The notes under the pieces: model-generated
What the model was told of the DNA's origin: nothing
What the model saw: only the letters and a program-made list of their open reading frames with translations
Database searches by the model: none
Translations under genes and position numbers: made by a program
Assembly: GCA_024235835.1 (NCBI GenBank)
Contig: JACKLQ010000001.1
Span: 496,001 to 560,000 of the forward strand
DNA length: 64,000 nt
Direction: 5' to 3'
DNA from: Thiobacillus sp.
GTDB lineage: Bacteria > Pseudomonadota > Gammaproteobacteria > Burkholderiales > Thiobacillaceae
Shown: in pieces, positions 1-8,433 of the stretch
Layout of the letters: each line of letters starts with the position of its first letter
Position numbering within the stretch: the first letter of the stretch is position 1

Positions 1-578
1 GCGAGGTCTTCCTGCGCATCGAACCTCTGGAGCGGGGTGCCGGATTCCAGTTCGTGGACGCGGTGAAGGGGGGCGTCATCCCCGGCACCTTCATCCCCGC
101 CGTGGAGAAGGGTGTAAGACAGGCCATGGAGGGCGGCGTGCTGGCGGGCTTCCCATTGCAGGACGTGCGCGTAACCGTCTATGACGGCAAGACCCATCCC
201 GTGGACGGCAAGGAAATCGCCTTCGTCACCGCCGGCCGCAAGGCTTTCCAGGAAGCGGCGGCCAATGCCCGGCCCATCATCCTGGAACCCATCGTGCGCA
301 TCGAGCTAACCACCCCGGAAGCCACCATCGGCGACGTGAGCGGCGACCTTTCCGGGCGACGGGGCCAGATCACCGGCCACCAGACCGGCCGGGGCGGCAT
401 GCTGACCCTGCTGGGCCAGGCCCCCCTGGCGGAACTGGAAAGCTTCCAGTCCCGGGTCAAGTCACTGACCGGCGGCCAGGGTTCCTACAGCCTGGAATTC
501 AGCCACTTTGACCCGGTGCCGCCCCTGGTGCAACAGCAACTGGCGGCCAGGTTCAAGCCGGCGCAGGAAGAGGACTGA
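1..578 (+). CDS. fusA: Elongation factor G-type GTPase, C-terminal part (cut by window edge)
   Basis: The reading frame is open from base 3 and ends with TGA at 576-578, giving 191 visible residues. They cover the end of domain III/IV and domain V of a translation factor EF-G. Visible hallmarks are GAGFQFVDAVKGGVIPGTFIPAVEKG (domain IV) and EPIVRIELTTPEATIGDVSGDLSGRRGQI (domain V). EF-G drives GTP-dependent ribosomal translocation. The Q-rich, lineage-divergent tail and the lack of a neighbouring ribosomal-protein operon suggest it may be an accessory fusA2-type copy; this is inference. It converges on guaA, whose 3' end became the island target, so before the insertion the two genes were tail to tail. 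Confidence 0.85.
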   Translation, partial: EVFLRIEPLERGAGFQFVDAVKGGVIPGTFIPAVEKGVRQAMEGGVLAGFPLQDVRVTVYDGKTHPVDGKEIAFVTAGRKAFQEAAANARPIILEPIVRIELTTPEATIGDVSGDLSGRRGQITGHQTGRGGMLTLLGQAPLAELESFQSRVKSLTGGQGSYSLEFSHFDPVPPLVQQQLAARFKPAQEED

Positions 579-600
579 AGGGCAGGACGTCTGAACTTAC

Positions 601-628
601 AAAAAAGGGGCCTGGAGGCCCCTTTTTT
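601..628 (+). terminator. Rho-independent terminator after the EF-G gene
   Basis: A GGGGCCT/AGGCCCC stem (607-613 with 616-622) is followed by six T and preceded by six A, so it can work in both directions. It lies only a few bases outside the left island boundary. Confidence 0.85.
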
Positions 629-630
629 CA

Positions 631-723
631 TCACTCCCACTCTATTGTAAACAAGACATTTTTATCTTTTATATTCAATGGCTTATTTTCCTGCTAATTG
701 GTAATACCATGAAAAATACCATG
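631..723 (+). repeat. Left island end: attachment core plus integrase arm-like repeats
   Basis: The core-like TCACTCCCACTCTATTGTAA begins at 631. Two direct ATACCATG motifs follow at 704-711 and 716-723. The same arrangement recurs at 3923-4015, with the second ATACCATG again 85 bp from the start of the core. ATACCATG also recurs at the right end, near the integrase. That is the behaviour expected of arm-type binding sites for a tyrosine integrase; the role is inferred. Confidence 0.65.
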
Positions 724-937
724 CTCAGAAAAGGCTTAACAATATTTTGAAAAATTGCCTACTGAGCGCTGCCGCACAGCTCCATAGGCCGCTTTCCTGG
801 CTTTGCTTCCAGATGTATGCTCTTCTGCTCCTGCAGCTAATGGATCACCGCAAACAGGTTACTCGCCTGGGGATTCCCTTTCGACCCGAGCATCCGTATG
901 AGACTCATGCTCGATTATTATTATTATAGAAGCCCCC

Positions 938-1753
938 ATGAATAAATCGCTCATCATTTTCGGCATCGTCAACATAACCTCGGACAGTTTCTCCGATGGA
1001 GGCCGGTATCTGGCGCCAGACGCAGCCATTGCGCAGGCGCGTAAGCTGATGGCCGAGGGGGCAGATGTGATCGACCTCGGTCCGGCATCCAGCAATCCCG
1101 ACGCCGCGCCTGTTTCGTCCGACACAGAAATCGCGCGTATCGCGCCGGTGCTGGACGCGCTCAAGGCAGATGGCATTCCCGTCTCGCTCGACAGTTATCA
1201 ACCCGCGACGCAAGCCTATGCCTTGTCGCGTGGTGTGGCCTATCTCAATGATATTCGCGGTTTTCCAGACGCTGCGTTCTATCCGCAATTGGCGAAATCA
1301 TCTGCCAAACTCGTCGTTATGCATTCGGTGCAAGACGGGCAGGCAGATCGGCGCGAGGCACCCGCTGGCGACATCATGGATCACATTGCGGCGTTCTTTG
1401 ACGCGCGCATCGCGGCGCTGACGGGTGCCGGTATCAAACGCAACCGCCTTGTCCTTGATCCCGGCATGGGGTTTTTTCTGGGGGCTGCTCCCGAAACCTC
1501 GCTCTCGGTGCTGGCGCGGTTCGATGAATTGCGGCTGCGCTTCGATTTGCCGGTGCTTCTGTCTGTTTCGCGCAAATCCTTTCTGCGCGCGCTCACAGGC
1601 CGTGGTCCGGGGGATGTCGGGGCCGCGACACTCGCTGCAGAGCTTGCCGCCGCCGCAGGTGGAGCTGACTTCATCCGCACACACGAGCCGCGCCCCTTGC
1701 GCGACGGGCTGGCGGTATTGGCGGCGCTGAAAGAAACCGCAAGAATTCGTTAA
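938..1753 (+). CDS. sul2: Sulfonamide-resistant dihydropteroate synthase Sul2
   Basis: This 271-residue dihydropteroate synthase makes 7,8-dihydropteroate from pABA and pterin pyrophosphate while tolerating sulfonamides that block the chromosomal enzyme. The sequence has the DHPS hallmarks GIVNITSDSFSDGG (residues about 9-22), SLDSYQP, LDPGMGFF and SVSRKSFLR, and it reads as the classic Sul2 protein over its full length. A truncated glmM follows, then ISCR2, the standard sul2 context. The upstream 660-937 bases hold no other gene and presumably contain its promoter. Full length and in frame, so probably functional. Confidence 0.97.
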   Translation: MNKSLIIFGIVNITSDSFSDGGRYLAPDAAIAQARKLMAEGADVIDLGPASSNPDAAPVSSDTEIARIAPVLDALKADGIPVSLDSYQPATQAYALSRGVAYLNDIRGFPDAAFYPQLAKSSAKLVVMHSVQDGQADRREAPAGDIMDHIAAFFDARIAALTGAGIKRNRLVLDPGMGFFLGAAPETSLSVLARFDELRLRFDLPVLLSVSRKSFLRALTGRGPGDVGAATLAAELAAAAGGADFIRTHEPRPLRDGLAVLAALKETARIR

Positions 1754-1839
1754 CTGCACATTCGGGATATTTCTCTATATTCGCGGTTCAGCAGGCATGT
1801 CCCCTTTGAGGGCGACCCGACGACAGGATAATCGACCTT

Positions 1840-2082
1840 ATGGTGCGCAAATATTTCGGCACAGACGGTATTCGTGGCAAAGCCAACGAAGGCGCGATGA
1901 CGGCGGAAACCGCCTTGCGCGTCGGCATGGCGGCTGGCCGTGTCTTTCGTCGCGGTGACCACCGCCATCGTGTCGTGATCGGCAAGGATACGCGCCTGTC
2001 GGGCTATATGCTTGAACCCGCGCTCACAGCCGGTTTCACCTCGATGGGCATGGACGTATTCCTTTTTGGCCCGCTGCCGACA
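1840..2082 (+). pseudogene. glmM: Truncated phosphoglucosamine mutase gene (glmM remnant)
   Basis: The frame begins [23 protein letters not shown] and follows GlmM to FLFGPLPT. It is then broken at about 2082, where sequence belonging to ISCR2 begins and contributes a few foreign residues before a stop near 2142. Intact GlmM is about 445 residues, so roughly 80% is missing, including the active-site serine loop. In folP-glmM operons glmM follows folP, so this fragment shows that sul2 was captured from a chromosomal folP-glmM locus. Non-functional. Confidence 0.92.
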
Positions 2083-3922
2083 ACGTATAGGAAGAATAAA
2101 CGCCCTTTTCACCCAAGTCCAACAGCTTTGGACCGCAGTTGACTCTTTCGACACCCCTGCGATGCAACCCAATCCGGCTGACGGGGAGCCAGCAACGCTG
2201 AAAATTTACCCTCCTCTTTCCCACTAGCGGCTCCTTTTCCGACAACCAGCACGGCGGATCCCTGCCGCGGCGCTGTGAACGCAGCATTTTGATTGGTATC
2301 GTTGGCCTTCAGGCTCGTCAGTCAAACAGACCCAGGAGCAGCTCAGCCGGTGGCGCCCGGCTTTCGGGTAACGCCCTGGTCCCGCTGGTTTCGGCTTTGT
2401 GCTTCAGGTGATCAAGGATCTGCTTGATCACTATAGGGTCTTCAATGCAGGCGATGACTTTCATGGCGCCGCCGCAGCCGCTGCAGGTCTCGATGTCGAT
2501 ATTGAAAACACGCTTGAGCCGTTGCGCCCATGTCATCGACGCTCGCCGTTGTGCTGGTGTTGCCGGTTCATCAGCCACCCTGACCTTGTTGCCCCTGCCC
2601 CGTTTTGCCGGCGTGACCAACGCCCGGTGCCGACTGTTGGGTGCGAACACCCCGTGGAAGCGGGTTAGGTTGACTCTGGGCTTCGGTACCAGGGCGGCCA
2701 GCCTTGCAATGAAATCCAATGGTTCGAAAATGACGTGCGTGGTGCCGTCCCGGTACGGCGTCTTGAGCTGGTAGCGCACGTTGCCGCCTCGTGTTAACGA
2801 CAGCCGCTTCTCGGATACCGCCGGGCGGCTGATGTACCGGCACAGCCGTTCGAGCTTCTTGCGTTCATCGGCCCTGGCCGCCACGCCGGCGTGCAGGCTG
2901 AACCCGGCTACCTTGCCAATCCCGTCACCGAACGGATCACCACTGGTCGGCAGAGTTTGCAAAGTGAACACCTTTCGCCCCGCCTGTGAACCGACAGCGA
3001 TACGGTAAGTGATCGAGTGCCCCAGCAGGGGTGTCATCGGGTCGTCATCCACCGCATCCGAGGCCAGATAGCTGTTTTCGACATCCCGTTCCAGCAGGCC
3101 TTGCCGTTCCAGATAGCGACCCACCCGGTGGGCGATGGTGTGCGTCAGCTGGGTGAGCTCTGGGCTGGTCGGCGCCTTGACCCAGCGGAAACGCGCTGAG
3201 CCGTGGGATTGCTCGACATACACACCGTCGAGAAACAGCATGTGGAAGTGAACATTCAGATTGAGCGCCGATCCAAAACGCTGGATCAGGGTGACCGCGC
3301 CCGTCTTGGCCACTTGGTGGGTATGGCCCGCTTTCTTGACCAGGTGCGTGGCAATGACGCGGTAAACGATGCCCAGCACCCGCCCCATGATCTCGGGCCG
3401 GCTGGCAAACAGGAAACGCAGCTGAAACGGGAAACTCAACACCCACTGACGCATGGGTTGTTCAGGCAGTACTTCATCAACCAGCAAGGCGGCACTTTCG
3501 GCCATCCGCCGCGCCCCACAGCTCGGGCAGAAACCGCGACGCTTACAGCTGAAAGCGACCAGGTGCTCGGCGTGGCAAGACTCGCAGCGAACCCGTAGAA
3601 AGCCATGCTCCAGCCGCCCGCATTGGAGAAATTCTTCAAATTCCCGTTGCACATAGCCCGGCAATTCCTTTCCCTGCTCTGCCATAAGCGCAGCGAATGC
3701 CGGGTAATACTCGTCAACGATCTGATAGAGAAGGGTTTGCTCGGGTCGGTGGCTCTGGTAACGACCAGTATCCCGATCCCGGCTGGCCGTCCTGGCCGCC
3801 ACATGAGGCATGTTCCGCGTCCTTGCAATACTGTGTTTACATACAGTCTATCGCTTAGCGGAAAGTTCTTTTACCCTCAGCCGAAATGCCTGCCGTTGCT
3901 AGACATTGCCAGCCAGTGCCCG
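2083..3922 (-). mobile_element. ISCR2 (CR2) rolling-circle element
   Basis: The element occupies the space between the break in glmM at about 2082 and the internal copy of the island attachment arm at 3923. That is about 1.84 kb, close to the roughly 1.85 kb I recall for ISCR2. It has one gene, the leftward IS91-family transposase. The 3' end of the transposase (expected oriIS side) faces glmM/sul2 and the 5' end (terIS side) faces the internal attachment arm. No terminal inverted repeats are evident, as expected for the family. Exact ends are approximate. Confidence 0.85.
2318..3811 (-). CDS. rcr2: ISCR2 transposase, IS91-like HUH rolling-circle enzyme
   Basis: A 497-residue IS91-family transposase. 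An N-terminal zinc-finger region is visible as CESCHAEH...CKRRGFCPSCGARRMAE (residues about 60-95). The metal-binding HUH motif appears within LNVHFHMLFLDGVYV (about 185-200), and the tyrosine motif as CRYISRPA (about 330). A C-terminal CSGCGGAMK follows. It would nick one strand at oriIS and move by rolling circle, sometimes carrying DNA beyond terIS, which is how ISCR elements mobilise neighbouring resistance genes. No frameshift is seen, so it is probably active. Confidence 0.95.
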   Translation of the reverse strand: MPHVAARTASRDRDTGRYQSHRPEQTLLYQIVDEYYPAFAALMAEQGKELPGYVQREFEEFLQCGRLEHGFLRVRCESCHAEHLVAFSCKRRGFCPSCGARRMAESAALLVDEVLPEQPMRQWVLSFPFQLRFLFASRPEIMGRVLGIVYRVIATHLVKKAGHTHQVAKTGAVTLIQRFGSALNLNVHFHMLFLDGVYVEQSHGSARFRWVKAPTSPELTQLTHTIAHRVGRYLERQGLLERDVENSYLASDAVDDDPMTPLLGHSITYRIAVGSQAGRKVFTLQTLPTSGDPFGDGIGKVAGFSLHAGVAARADERKKLERLCRYISRPAVSEKRLSLTRGGNVRYQLKTPYRDGTTHVIFEPLDFIARLAALVPKPRVNLTRFHGVFAPNSRHRALVTPAKRGRGNKVRVADEPATPAQRRASMTWAQRLKRVFNIDIETCSGCGGAMKVIACIEDPIVIKQILDHLKHKAETSGTRALPESRAPPAELLLGLFD

Positions 3923-4015
3923 TCACTCCCACTCGATTGTAAACAAGCACACAAAACCCTTTAGTGACAACAATTTGCAAGAACTATCAGGCTCAGTGCC
4001 ATGAAAAATACCATG
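3923..4015 (+). repeat. Internal second copy of the left attachment arm
   Basis: TCACTCCCACTCGATTGTAA at 3923 is almost identical to the left island end at 631 and closer to the guaA sequence, because it has CGAT rather than CTAT. CCATGAAAAATACCATG follows at 3999-4015, against 707-723 in the left copy. Both copies keep the same 76-bp offset from core to this motif, although the sequence between has largely diverged. ISCR2 abuts it on the left. It looks like the left end of a second or ancestral island. Confidence 0.7.
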
Positions 4016-4021
4016 ACCAGA

Positions 4022-4246
4022 TCATGAGGTTGAACACGGCTTGCGCCGGCAGCGTTCACGCTCCTGGTCGGCGATCTCGCCCGGCTGCAATGCTAGCTCA
4101 GCATCGGTCATGCGCTCCAGCACGTCGCGTAGGCGGATGGTGCAAGGAATGGGCGGCAGCTCGAACTCATAGCCGCCGGCGATCATTTCGGCCGCAATCT
4201 CCTCGGTGATGAAAAACGGCTCGTCGTCTTGGTTCGGCTTCTTCAT
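4022..4246 (-). CDS. Small hypothetical protein, coupled to the serine recombinase gene
   Basis: A 74-residue acidic protein starting MKKPNQDDEPFFITEEIAAEMIAGGYEFELPPIP; I recognise no domain. Its ATG overlaps the TGA of the upstream recombinase gene by four bases (ATGA), so it is translated with it. It ends just inside the internal attachment arm. A regulatory or accessory role to the recombinase is possible, but nothing in the sequence shows this. Confidence 0.55.
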   Translation of the reverse strand: MKKPNQDDEPFFITEEIAAEMIAGGYEFELPPIPCTIRLRDVLERMTDAELALQPGEIADQERERCRRKPCSTS

Positions 4247-4980
4247 GCCCTTTCCTCCTGGCGCTCATCCTGGCCGACAGCGGCCAGGGCATCGGCTTCC
4301 GTCAATGCGTCCTCCACGAACGCGCCGTGCTGCTTCGCTTCGGCCTGGCTGACCTCGGCCCATATCCGTTTCACCTGGGCCGCACTGTACCCGGCCAGCT
4401 CGGCGGTCTTGTTGATGCTGTAGCCGGACTTGCGCAGCGCGACAACTTGGGCGCGGCGCTTCGGATCAGCACGGCGGCCCTTGTACCGCCCGGCCTGGCG
4501 GGCCAACTCAATGCCTTGGCGCTGGCGTTCGCGCCTGTCCTCGTAGTCGTCGCGGGCCATCTGCAAGGCCAGGCGAAAAAGCATGATCTGCACGGCTTCC
4601 AGCACGATCTTGGCGACGCCCTGGGCCTCGGCCGCCAGGTCGGATAGATCGACCACGCCAGGGACGGCCAGGCGTGCGCCTTTGGCCTGTATCGAGGCCA
4701 CCAGGCGCTCGGCCTCGGGCAAAGGTAGGCGGCTGATGCGGTCGATCTTCTCGGCAATGACCACCTCGCCGGGCTGTAGGTCGCCGATCATGCGCAGCAG
4801 CTCAGGCCGGTCGGCGCGTGCGCCGGATGCCTTCTCACGGTAGATGCCGGCGACGTAGTAGCCGGCGGCCTTCGCGGCCGTAGTGATCGCCTCTTGGCGT
4901 TCCAAGTCCTGCGCGTCGGTGCTGACGCGCAGATAGACCCGCGCCACCATCGGCGCGGCTACTGGCTTCGTCCTGCGCAT
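4243..4980 (-). CDS. Serine recombinase (resolvase/invertase family)
   Basis: A 245-residue small serine recombinase. The catalytic serine lies in ARVYLRVSTDAQDLERQ (residues about 14-30). Arginines typical of the family follow in GIYREKASGARADRPELLRMIGDL and AEKIDRISRLPLPEAERLV. A C-terminal helix-turn-helix reads RRAQVVALRKSGYSINKTAELAGYSAAQVKRI. Such enzymes resolve multimers or invert segments through a serine-DNA intermediate. No clear res site was identified, but the upstream intergenic region 4981-5127 is the natural place. The gene diverges from the arsenic operon. Confidence 0.9.
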   Translation of the reverse strand: MRRTKPVAAPMVARVYLRVSTDAQDLERQEAITTAAKAAGYYVAGIYREKASGARADRPELLRMIGDLQPGEVVIAEKIDRISRLPLPEAERLVASIQAKGARLAVPGVVDLSDLAAEAQGVAKIVLEAVQIMLFRLALQMARDDYEDRRERQRQGIELARQAGRYKGRRADPKRRAQVVALRKSGYSINKTAELAGYSAAQVKRIWAEVSQAEAKQHGAFVEDALTEADALAAVGQDERQEERA

Positions 4981-5064
4981 ACTTGCGGGCTCCTTTGGGC
5001 ATACTCAAATGCACCCATCTTAAACTGGCAGGCCAATTTATCACATATCGATCTAAATGCGCCT

Positions 5065-5091
5065 AGCTCATTTTTACAGCTTAAATGAGCT
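5065..5091. promoter_or_regulatory. Palindrome upstream of arsR, candidate ArsR operator
   Basis: AGCTCATTT (5065-5073) and AAATGAGCT (5083-5091) form a perfect 9-bp inverted repeat with a 9-base spacer, 36 bases before the arsR start. Position and symmetry fit a dimeric repressor site. ArsR autoregulation is known for the family; binding here is inferred. Confidence 0.5.
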
Positions 5092-5127
5092 ATTGAGCAC
5101 ACTCCATATTTCGACTATTATTGAAAC

Positions 5128-5460
5128 ATGGAAACGATAAATGCTGTAGCCGCCCTGGCGGCCATCGCTCAAGAATCGCGCCTCGCGGTGTTCCGGCTTC
5201 TCGTCCAGGCCGGCCCCGCCGGCATGGCCGCCGGAAAAATCAGCGAAGCGGCCGGCATCCCGCCGTCTTCGCTATCCTTCCACCTGAAAGAGCTGGCACA
5301 CGCCGGCATGGTCACGTCGCGGCAAGAAGGCCGATTTGTGATCTACGAGGCGAACTTTTCGACGGCCACTAACCTGGTGGCCTTTCTCACGGAAAACTGC
5401 TGCGGCGGCCAGGTGTGCAACCTGTCTTGCACCACGGAAGCCGGGAAGGTGTTGGCATGA
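5128..5460 (+). CDS. arsR: ArsR-family arsenite-responsive repressor
   Basis: A 110-residue winged-helix repressor with the ArsR fold ([49 protein letters not shown]). It lacks the classic ELCVCDLC metal loop in the recognition helix. Instead it has C-terminal cysteines C91, C92, C97 and C101 ([12 protein letters not shown]), like the Acidithiobacillus-type ArsR that binds As(III) near its C-terminus. It is first in an operon with arsH (ATGA overlap), arsC and acr3, and would release the promoter when arsenite binds. Confidence 0.93.
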   Translation: METINAVAALAAIAQESRLAVFRLLVQAGPAGMAAGKISEAAGIPPSSLSFHLKELAHAGMVTSRQEGRFVIYEANFSTATNLVAFLTENCCGGQVCNLSCTTEAGKVLA

Positions 5461-6224
5461 GACTTCGCCATCTTTCCGACCCCGATTCTTTGCCCGCTTT
5501 GGACAAATCCTTTGCCATCGAGCGCCCGGCGCTCGGGCTGGCACCCGACGCCCCGCCGGTGCGTATCCTGCTGCTGTATGGCTCGCTGCGCGCCCGCTCG
5601 TTCTCACGGCTGGCCGTCGAGGAAGCGGCCCGGCTGCTGCAATTCTTTGGCGCAGAAACACGCATCTTCGACCCGTCCGATTTGCCGTTGCCCGATCAAG
5701 TGCAAAGCGACGATCACCCGGCCGTCAAGGAGCTGCGCGCCCTGTCCGAGTGGTCAGAGGGACAAGTCTGGTGCAGCCCGGAACGCCACGGTCAGATTAC
5801 CAGTGTCATGAAGGCGCAGATTGACCATCTGCCGCTTGAAATGGCCGGCATCCGGCCGACCCAAGGCCGCACCCTGGCCGTGATGCAGGTATCCGGCGGC
5901 TCGCAGAGCTTCAACGCCGTGAACACCTTGCGTCTGCTCGGCCGCTGGATGCGAATGTTCACCATTCCGAACCAGTCGAGTATCGCCAAAGCGTTCCAAG
6001 AGTTCGACGCGGCGGGCCGCATGAAGCCCTCGCCGTACTACGACCGAATAGCCGATGTGATGGAAGAACTGGTGCGCTTCACGGCGCTGGTACGGCCGCA
6101 CCGTGAAGCACTGACAGACCGCTATTCCGAACGGAAAGCGGCCGGCCACGTCATCGACGAGGCCACCGATCTTTCATCCATCGCCATTGCTCCCCAGCCA
6201 CTACCAGAAAGCGAAACATCATGA
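5457..6224 (+). CDS. arsH: ArsH, NADPH-dependent FMN reductase / organoarsenical oxidase
   Basis: A 255-residue flavodoxin-fold protein. The start is the ATG overlapping the arsR stop by four bases. It has the FMN phosphate-binding [23 protein letters not shown] and the ArsH signature [22 protein letters not shown]. ArsH enzymes oxidise trivalent organoarsenicals to less toxic pentavalent forms using NADPH and FMN. A short N-terminal tail and a C-terminal extension beyond the core are usual for the family. Its stop overlaps the arsC start. Confidence 0.92.
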   Translation: MRLRHLSDPDSLPALDKSFAIERPALGLAPDAPPVRILLLYGSLRARSFSRLAVEEAARLLQFFGAETRIFDPSDLPLPDQVQSDDHPAVKELRALSEWSEGQVWCSPERHGQITSVMKAQIDHLPLEMAGIRPTQGRTLAVMQVSGGSQSFNAVNTLRLLGRWMRMFTIPNQSSIAKAFQEFDAAGRMKPSPYYDRIADVMEELVRFTALVRPHREALTDRYSERKAAGHVIDEATDLSSIAIAPQPLPESETS

Positions 6225-6727
6225 CCGAAAGAATCTATAACGTCCTCATCCTCTGCACCGGCAATTCGGCGCGCAGCATCATGGCCGAAGCTCTCATCAA
6301 CACGATGGGGCAAGGGCGCTTCCGCGCCTACAGCGCCGGCAGTCACCCAACCGGCAAGGTCAATCCCTTCGCCGTCGAAAAGGTGGAGTCGGTGAATTAC
6401 CCGACCGAGAATCTGCGCAGCAAGAGCTGGGACGAGTACGCCACGCCCGACGCACCGAAGATGGACTTCATCATCACCGTCTGCGACAACGCCGCCGGCG
6501 AAATGTGTCCGGTGTGGCCTGGTCAGCCGATCTCGGCGCATTGGGGATTTGAAGACCCGGCCGCCGTCGAAGGCACTGACGCCGAGAAGCGCCGGGCCTT
6601 CGAACAAACCTTCCGGCACATGATGAACCGCGTCCGCCTGTTCGTGAATCTGCCTCTCAAAATGCTTGACCAGACGGCCATCAAGCGCGAGCTGGCGAAC
6701 ATCGGCAAGACCGAGCAGGAAGCATGA
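6221..6727 (+). CDS. arsC: Arsenate reductase, low-molecular-weight phosphatase fold
   Basis: A 168-residue arsenate reductase of the LMW-PTP type. The P-loop CTGNSARS starts at Cys12, and further cysteines at 88 and 96 ([10 protein letters not shown]) can serve in the disulfide relay. The family reduces arsenate to arsenite with thioredoxin or glutaredoxin reductant, feeding the Acr3 efflux pump encoded next. It overlaps both neighbours by four bases, indicating one polycistronic unit. It is unrelated in fold to the ArsC-like reductase at 24356. Confidence 0.93.
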   Translation: MTERIYNVLILCTGNSARSIMAEALINTMGQGRFRAYSAGSHPTGKVNPFAVEKVESVNYPTENLRSKSWDEYATPDAPKMDFIITVCDNAAGEMCPVWPGQPISAHWGFEDPAAVEGTDAEKRRAFEQTFRHMMNRVRLFVNLPLKMLDQTAIKRELANIGKTEQEA

Positions 6728-7791
6728 GCGCCGGCGCACAGGCCATCGCCGCGAAGCCGCGCCAGGCCCCGATGAGCGGCTTCGAGCGTTACCTGACGCT
6801 GTGGGTGGCCCTGTGCATCGTCGCCGGTGTTGCGCTCGGCCAGGGCCTTCCTGACGTGTTCCAGGCCATAGGCCGCATGGAAGTGGCCCAGGTCAATTTG
6901 CCGGTGGGCCTGCTGATTTGGGTAATGATCGTCCCGATGCTGGTCAAGATCGACTTCGGGGCGCTGCACCAGGTCAAAGAGCATTGGCGCGGCATCGGCG
7001 TCACGCTGTTCGTGAATTGGGCCGTCAAGCCATTCTCGATGGCCCTGCTGGGGTGGCTGTTCATCCGACAAGTGTTCGCTCCGTTCCTGCCGGCCGATCA
7101 ACTGGACAGCTACATCGCGGGCTTGATCTTGCTGGCCGCCGCGCCCTGCACGGCAATGGTGTTCGTGTGGAGCCGCCTTACCAACGGCGACCCGCTTTTC
7201 ACGCTCTCGCAAGTGGCTCTGAACGACGCCATCATGATCGTGGCCTTCGCGCCCATCGTCGGCCTGCTGCTGGGCATGTCCTCGATCTCGGTGCCTTGGG
7301 ACACGCTGCTGATTTCGGTCGTGCTCTACATCATCGTGCCGGTGATCCTGGCGCAGCTCTTGCGGCGGCATCTGCTCAAGCAAGGACAGGCCGCCTTTGA
7401 ACGGGCCATGCAGAAGATCGGGCCGTGGTCGATGGCCGCGCTGCTGCTGACGTTGGTTCTACTGTTCGCCTTCCAGGGCGAGGCCATCATCCGGCAGCCG
7501 TTAGTGATCGCCATGCTAGCCGTGCCGATCTTGATTCAAGTGTTCTTCAATTCCGGGTTAGCCTACTGGCTGAACAAGCGGGCGGGGGAAAAGCACTCTG
7601 TCGCCTGTCCTTCGGCCCTGATCGGTGCCAGCAACTTCTTCGAGCTGGCCGTGGCGGCCGCCATCAGCTTGTTCGGTCTGCACTCCGGCGCTGCATTGGC
7701 AACCGTGGTCGGCGTCCTGGTCGAAGTGCCGGTGATGCTGCTGGTCGTGCGCGTGGTGAATCGCTCGAAGAGCTGGTACGAACGAGGTTGA
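6724..7791 (+). CDS. acr3: Acr3-type arsenite efflux permease
   Basis: A 355-residue membrane protein with about ten transmembrane segments, of the ACR3/BART superfamily rather than the ArsB family. The functional cysteine lies in LLAAAPCTAMVFVWS (Cys142), and NDAIMIVAFAPIVGLLLG follows. It exports arsenite driven by the proton-motive force. It is the last gene of arsR-arsH-arsC-acr3; all four overlap by ATGA, so expression is tightly coupled. Confidence 0.95.
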   Translation: MSAGAQAIAAKPRQAPMSGFERYLTLWVALCIVAGVALGQGLPDVFQAIGRMEVAQVNLPVGLLIWVMIVPMLVKIDFGALHQVKEHWRGIGVTLFVNWAVKPFSMALLGWLFIRQVFAPFLPADQLDSYIAGLILLAAAPCTAMVFVWSRLTNGDPLFTLSQVALNDAIMIVAFAPIVGLLLGMSSISVPWDTLLISVVLYIIVPVILAQLLRRHLLKQGQAAFERAMQKIGPWSMAALLLTLVLLFAFQGEAIIRQPLVIAMLAVPILIQVFFNSGLAYWLNKRAGEKHSVACPSALIGASNFFELAVAAAISLFGLHSGAALATVVGVLVEVPVMLLVVRVVNRSKSWYERG

Positions 7792-7816
7792 ACATGAGTA
7801 GGAAAAAACTGAGGAA

Positions 7817-7909
7817 ATGATTGCAGATTGCCGCGCCGGCCGCTTCCTGGCGCATTCGATCACTGACCTGGAACACCTAGTATCCATGCTTGCTGAGGTC
7901 GCCCGATGA
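7817..7909 (+). CDS. Possible 30-residue leader or small protein
   Basis: ATG at 7817 is preceded by GAGG at 7811-7814 and opens a 30-codon frame (MIADCRAGRFLAHSITDLEH...). It ends in a TGA overlapping the next gene's ATG (ATGA). The ribosome-binding site and the coupled stop support translation. The peptide matches nothing I know. It may be the remnant of a longer toxin or antitoxin gene whose 5' part was lost behind the arsenic operon. Confidence 0.35.
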   Translation: MIADCRAGRFLAHSITDLEHLVSMLAEVAR

Positions 7910-8109
7910 CAGACCCAAAGAACCTAGAGAACAGGCTGCATGAGAAGGCCGACCCGGCCCGCGCCGTTTCCACTGGTCGGGTGCGCTACACACTGGCCGA
8001 ACTACTGGCCGACGCGGAAGCATCCGGGGCTTACCCGCTGCCGCCGGAGGAACGCGAATGGATGGATGCGCCGTCTGTGGGTCGGGAATGGCCAAACAGT
8101 GAAGATTGA
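7906..8109 (+). CDS. Small protein resembling the C-terminal, toxin-binding part of MazE-type antitoxins
   Basis: A 67-residue protein. Residues about 27-62, VRYTLAELLADAEASG...EEREWMDAPSVGREW, resemble the toxin-wrapping tail of MazE/PemI antitoxins (YTLEELLA...DAPVGRE). The AbrB DNA-binding half that normally precedes this tail is absent, and no MazF-like toxin follows; a terminator follows instead. It could be an orphan neutraliser of MazF-family toxins or a degraded antitoxin. Assignment is by motif only. Confidence 0.5.
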   Translation: MTDPKNLENRLHEKADPARAVSTGRVRYTLAELLADAEASGAYPLPPEEREWMDAPSVGREWPNSED

Positions 8110-8140
8110 AAAAGGCGGCCAGTTCGAGTGGCCGCCCTTT
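8110..8140. terminator. Bidirectional terminator between converging operons
   Basis: GGCGGCCA (8114-8121) pairs with TGGCCGCC (8129-8136), with an A-run on the left and CTTT on the right. It separates the rightward ars/antitoxin genes from the leftward trb operon. Confidence 0.75.
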
Positions 8141-8145
8141 CGTCA

Positions 8146-8370
8146 TTAGCTGCACGCTTGGCGCAAGGCGTTCATTGCTTCTTGAAAATCAGCCTGTGTC
8201 GCCCGGCCCGTTTCAGCTTGGTAGTACACCACCATAAAAGCATTAGCGACGGCTTCGGCCAATGGCCCAAGGCTCCGCGCTTCCGCTTGGTTGATGTACT
8301 CCAAAGAAGAAAGAATAGCCGCTGCTTGATGCACTGCTTGCCCTGGTTCGATAATATGTTGTGTTGTCAT
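8146..8370 (-). CDS. Hypothetical protein at the end of the trb operon
   Basis: A 74-residue soluble, probably helical protein (MTTQHIIEPGQAVHQAAAILSSLEYINQAEAR...). GGAGAGGTGAATT precedes its ATG, a good ribosome-binding site. It is the last gene of the leftward trbJ-lipoprotein-trbL-8434 gene set. I recognise no family; its place in the cluster suggests an accessory plasmid function. Confidence 0.55.
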   Translation of the reverse strand: MTTQHIIEPGQAVHQAAAILSSLEYINQAEARSLGPLAEAVANAFMVVYYQAETGRATQADFQEAMNALRQACS

Positions 8371-8433
8371 AATTCACCTCTCCAGTAGGTGTTGATTGAA
8401 AGTGCCGGGCTGGTTGTGGCCAGCCCGGTGCGC

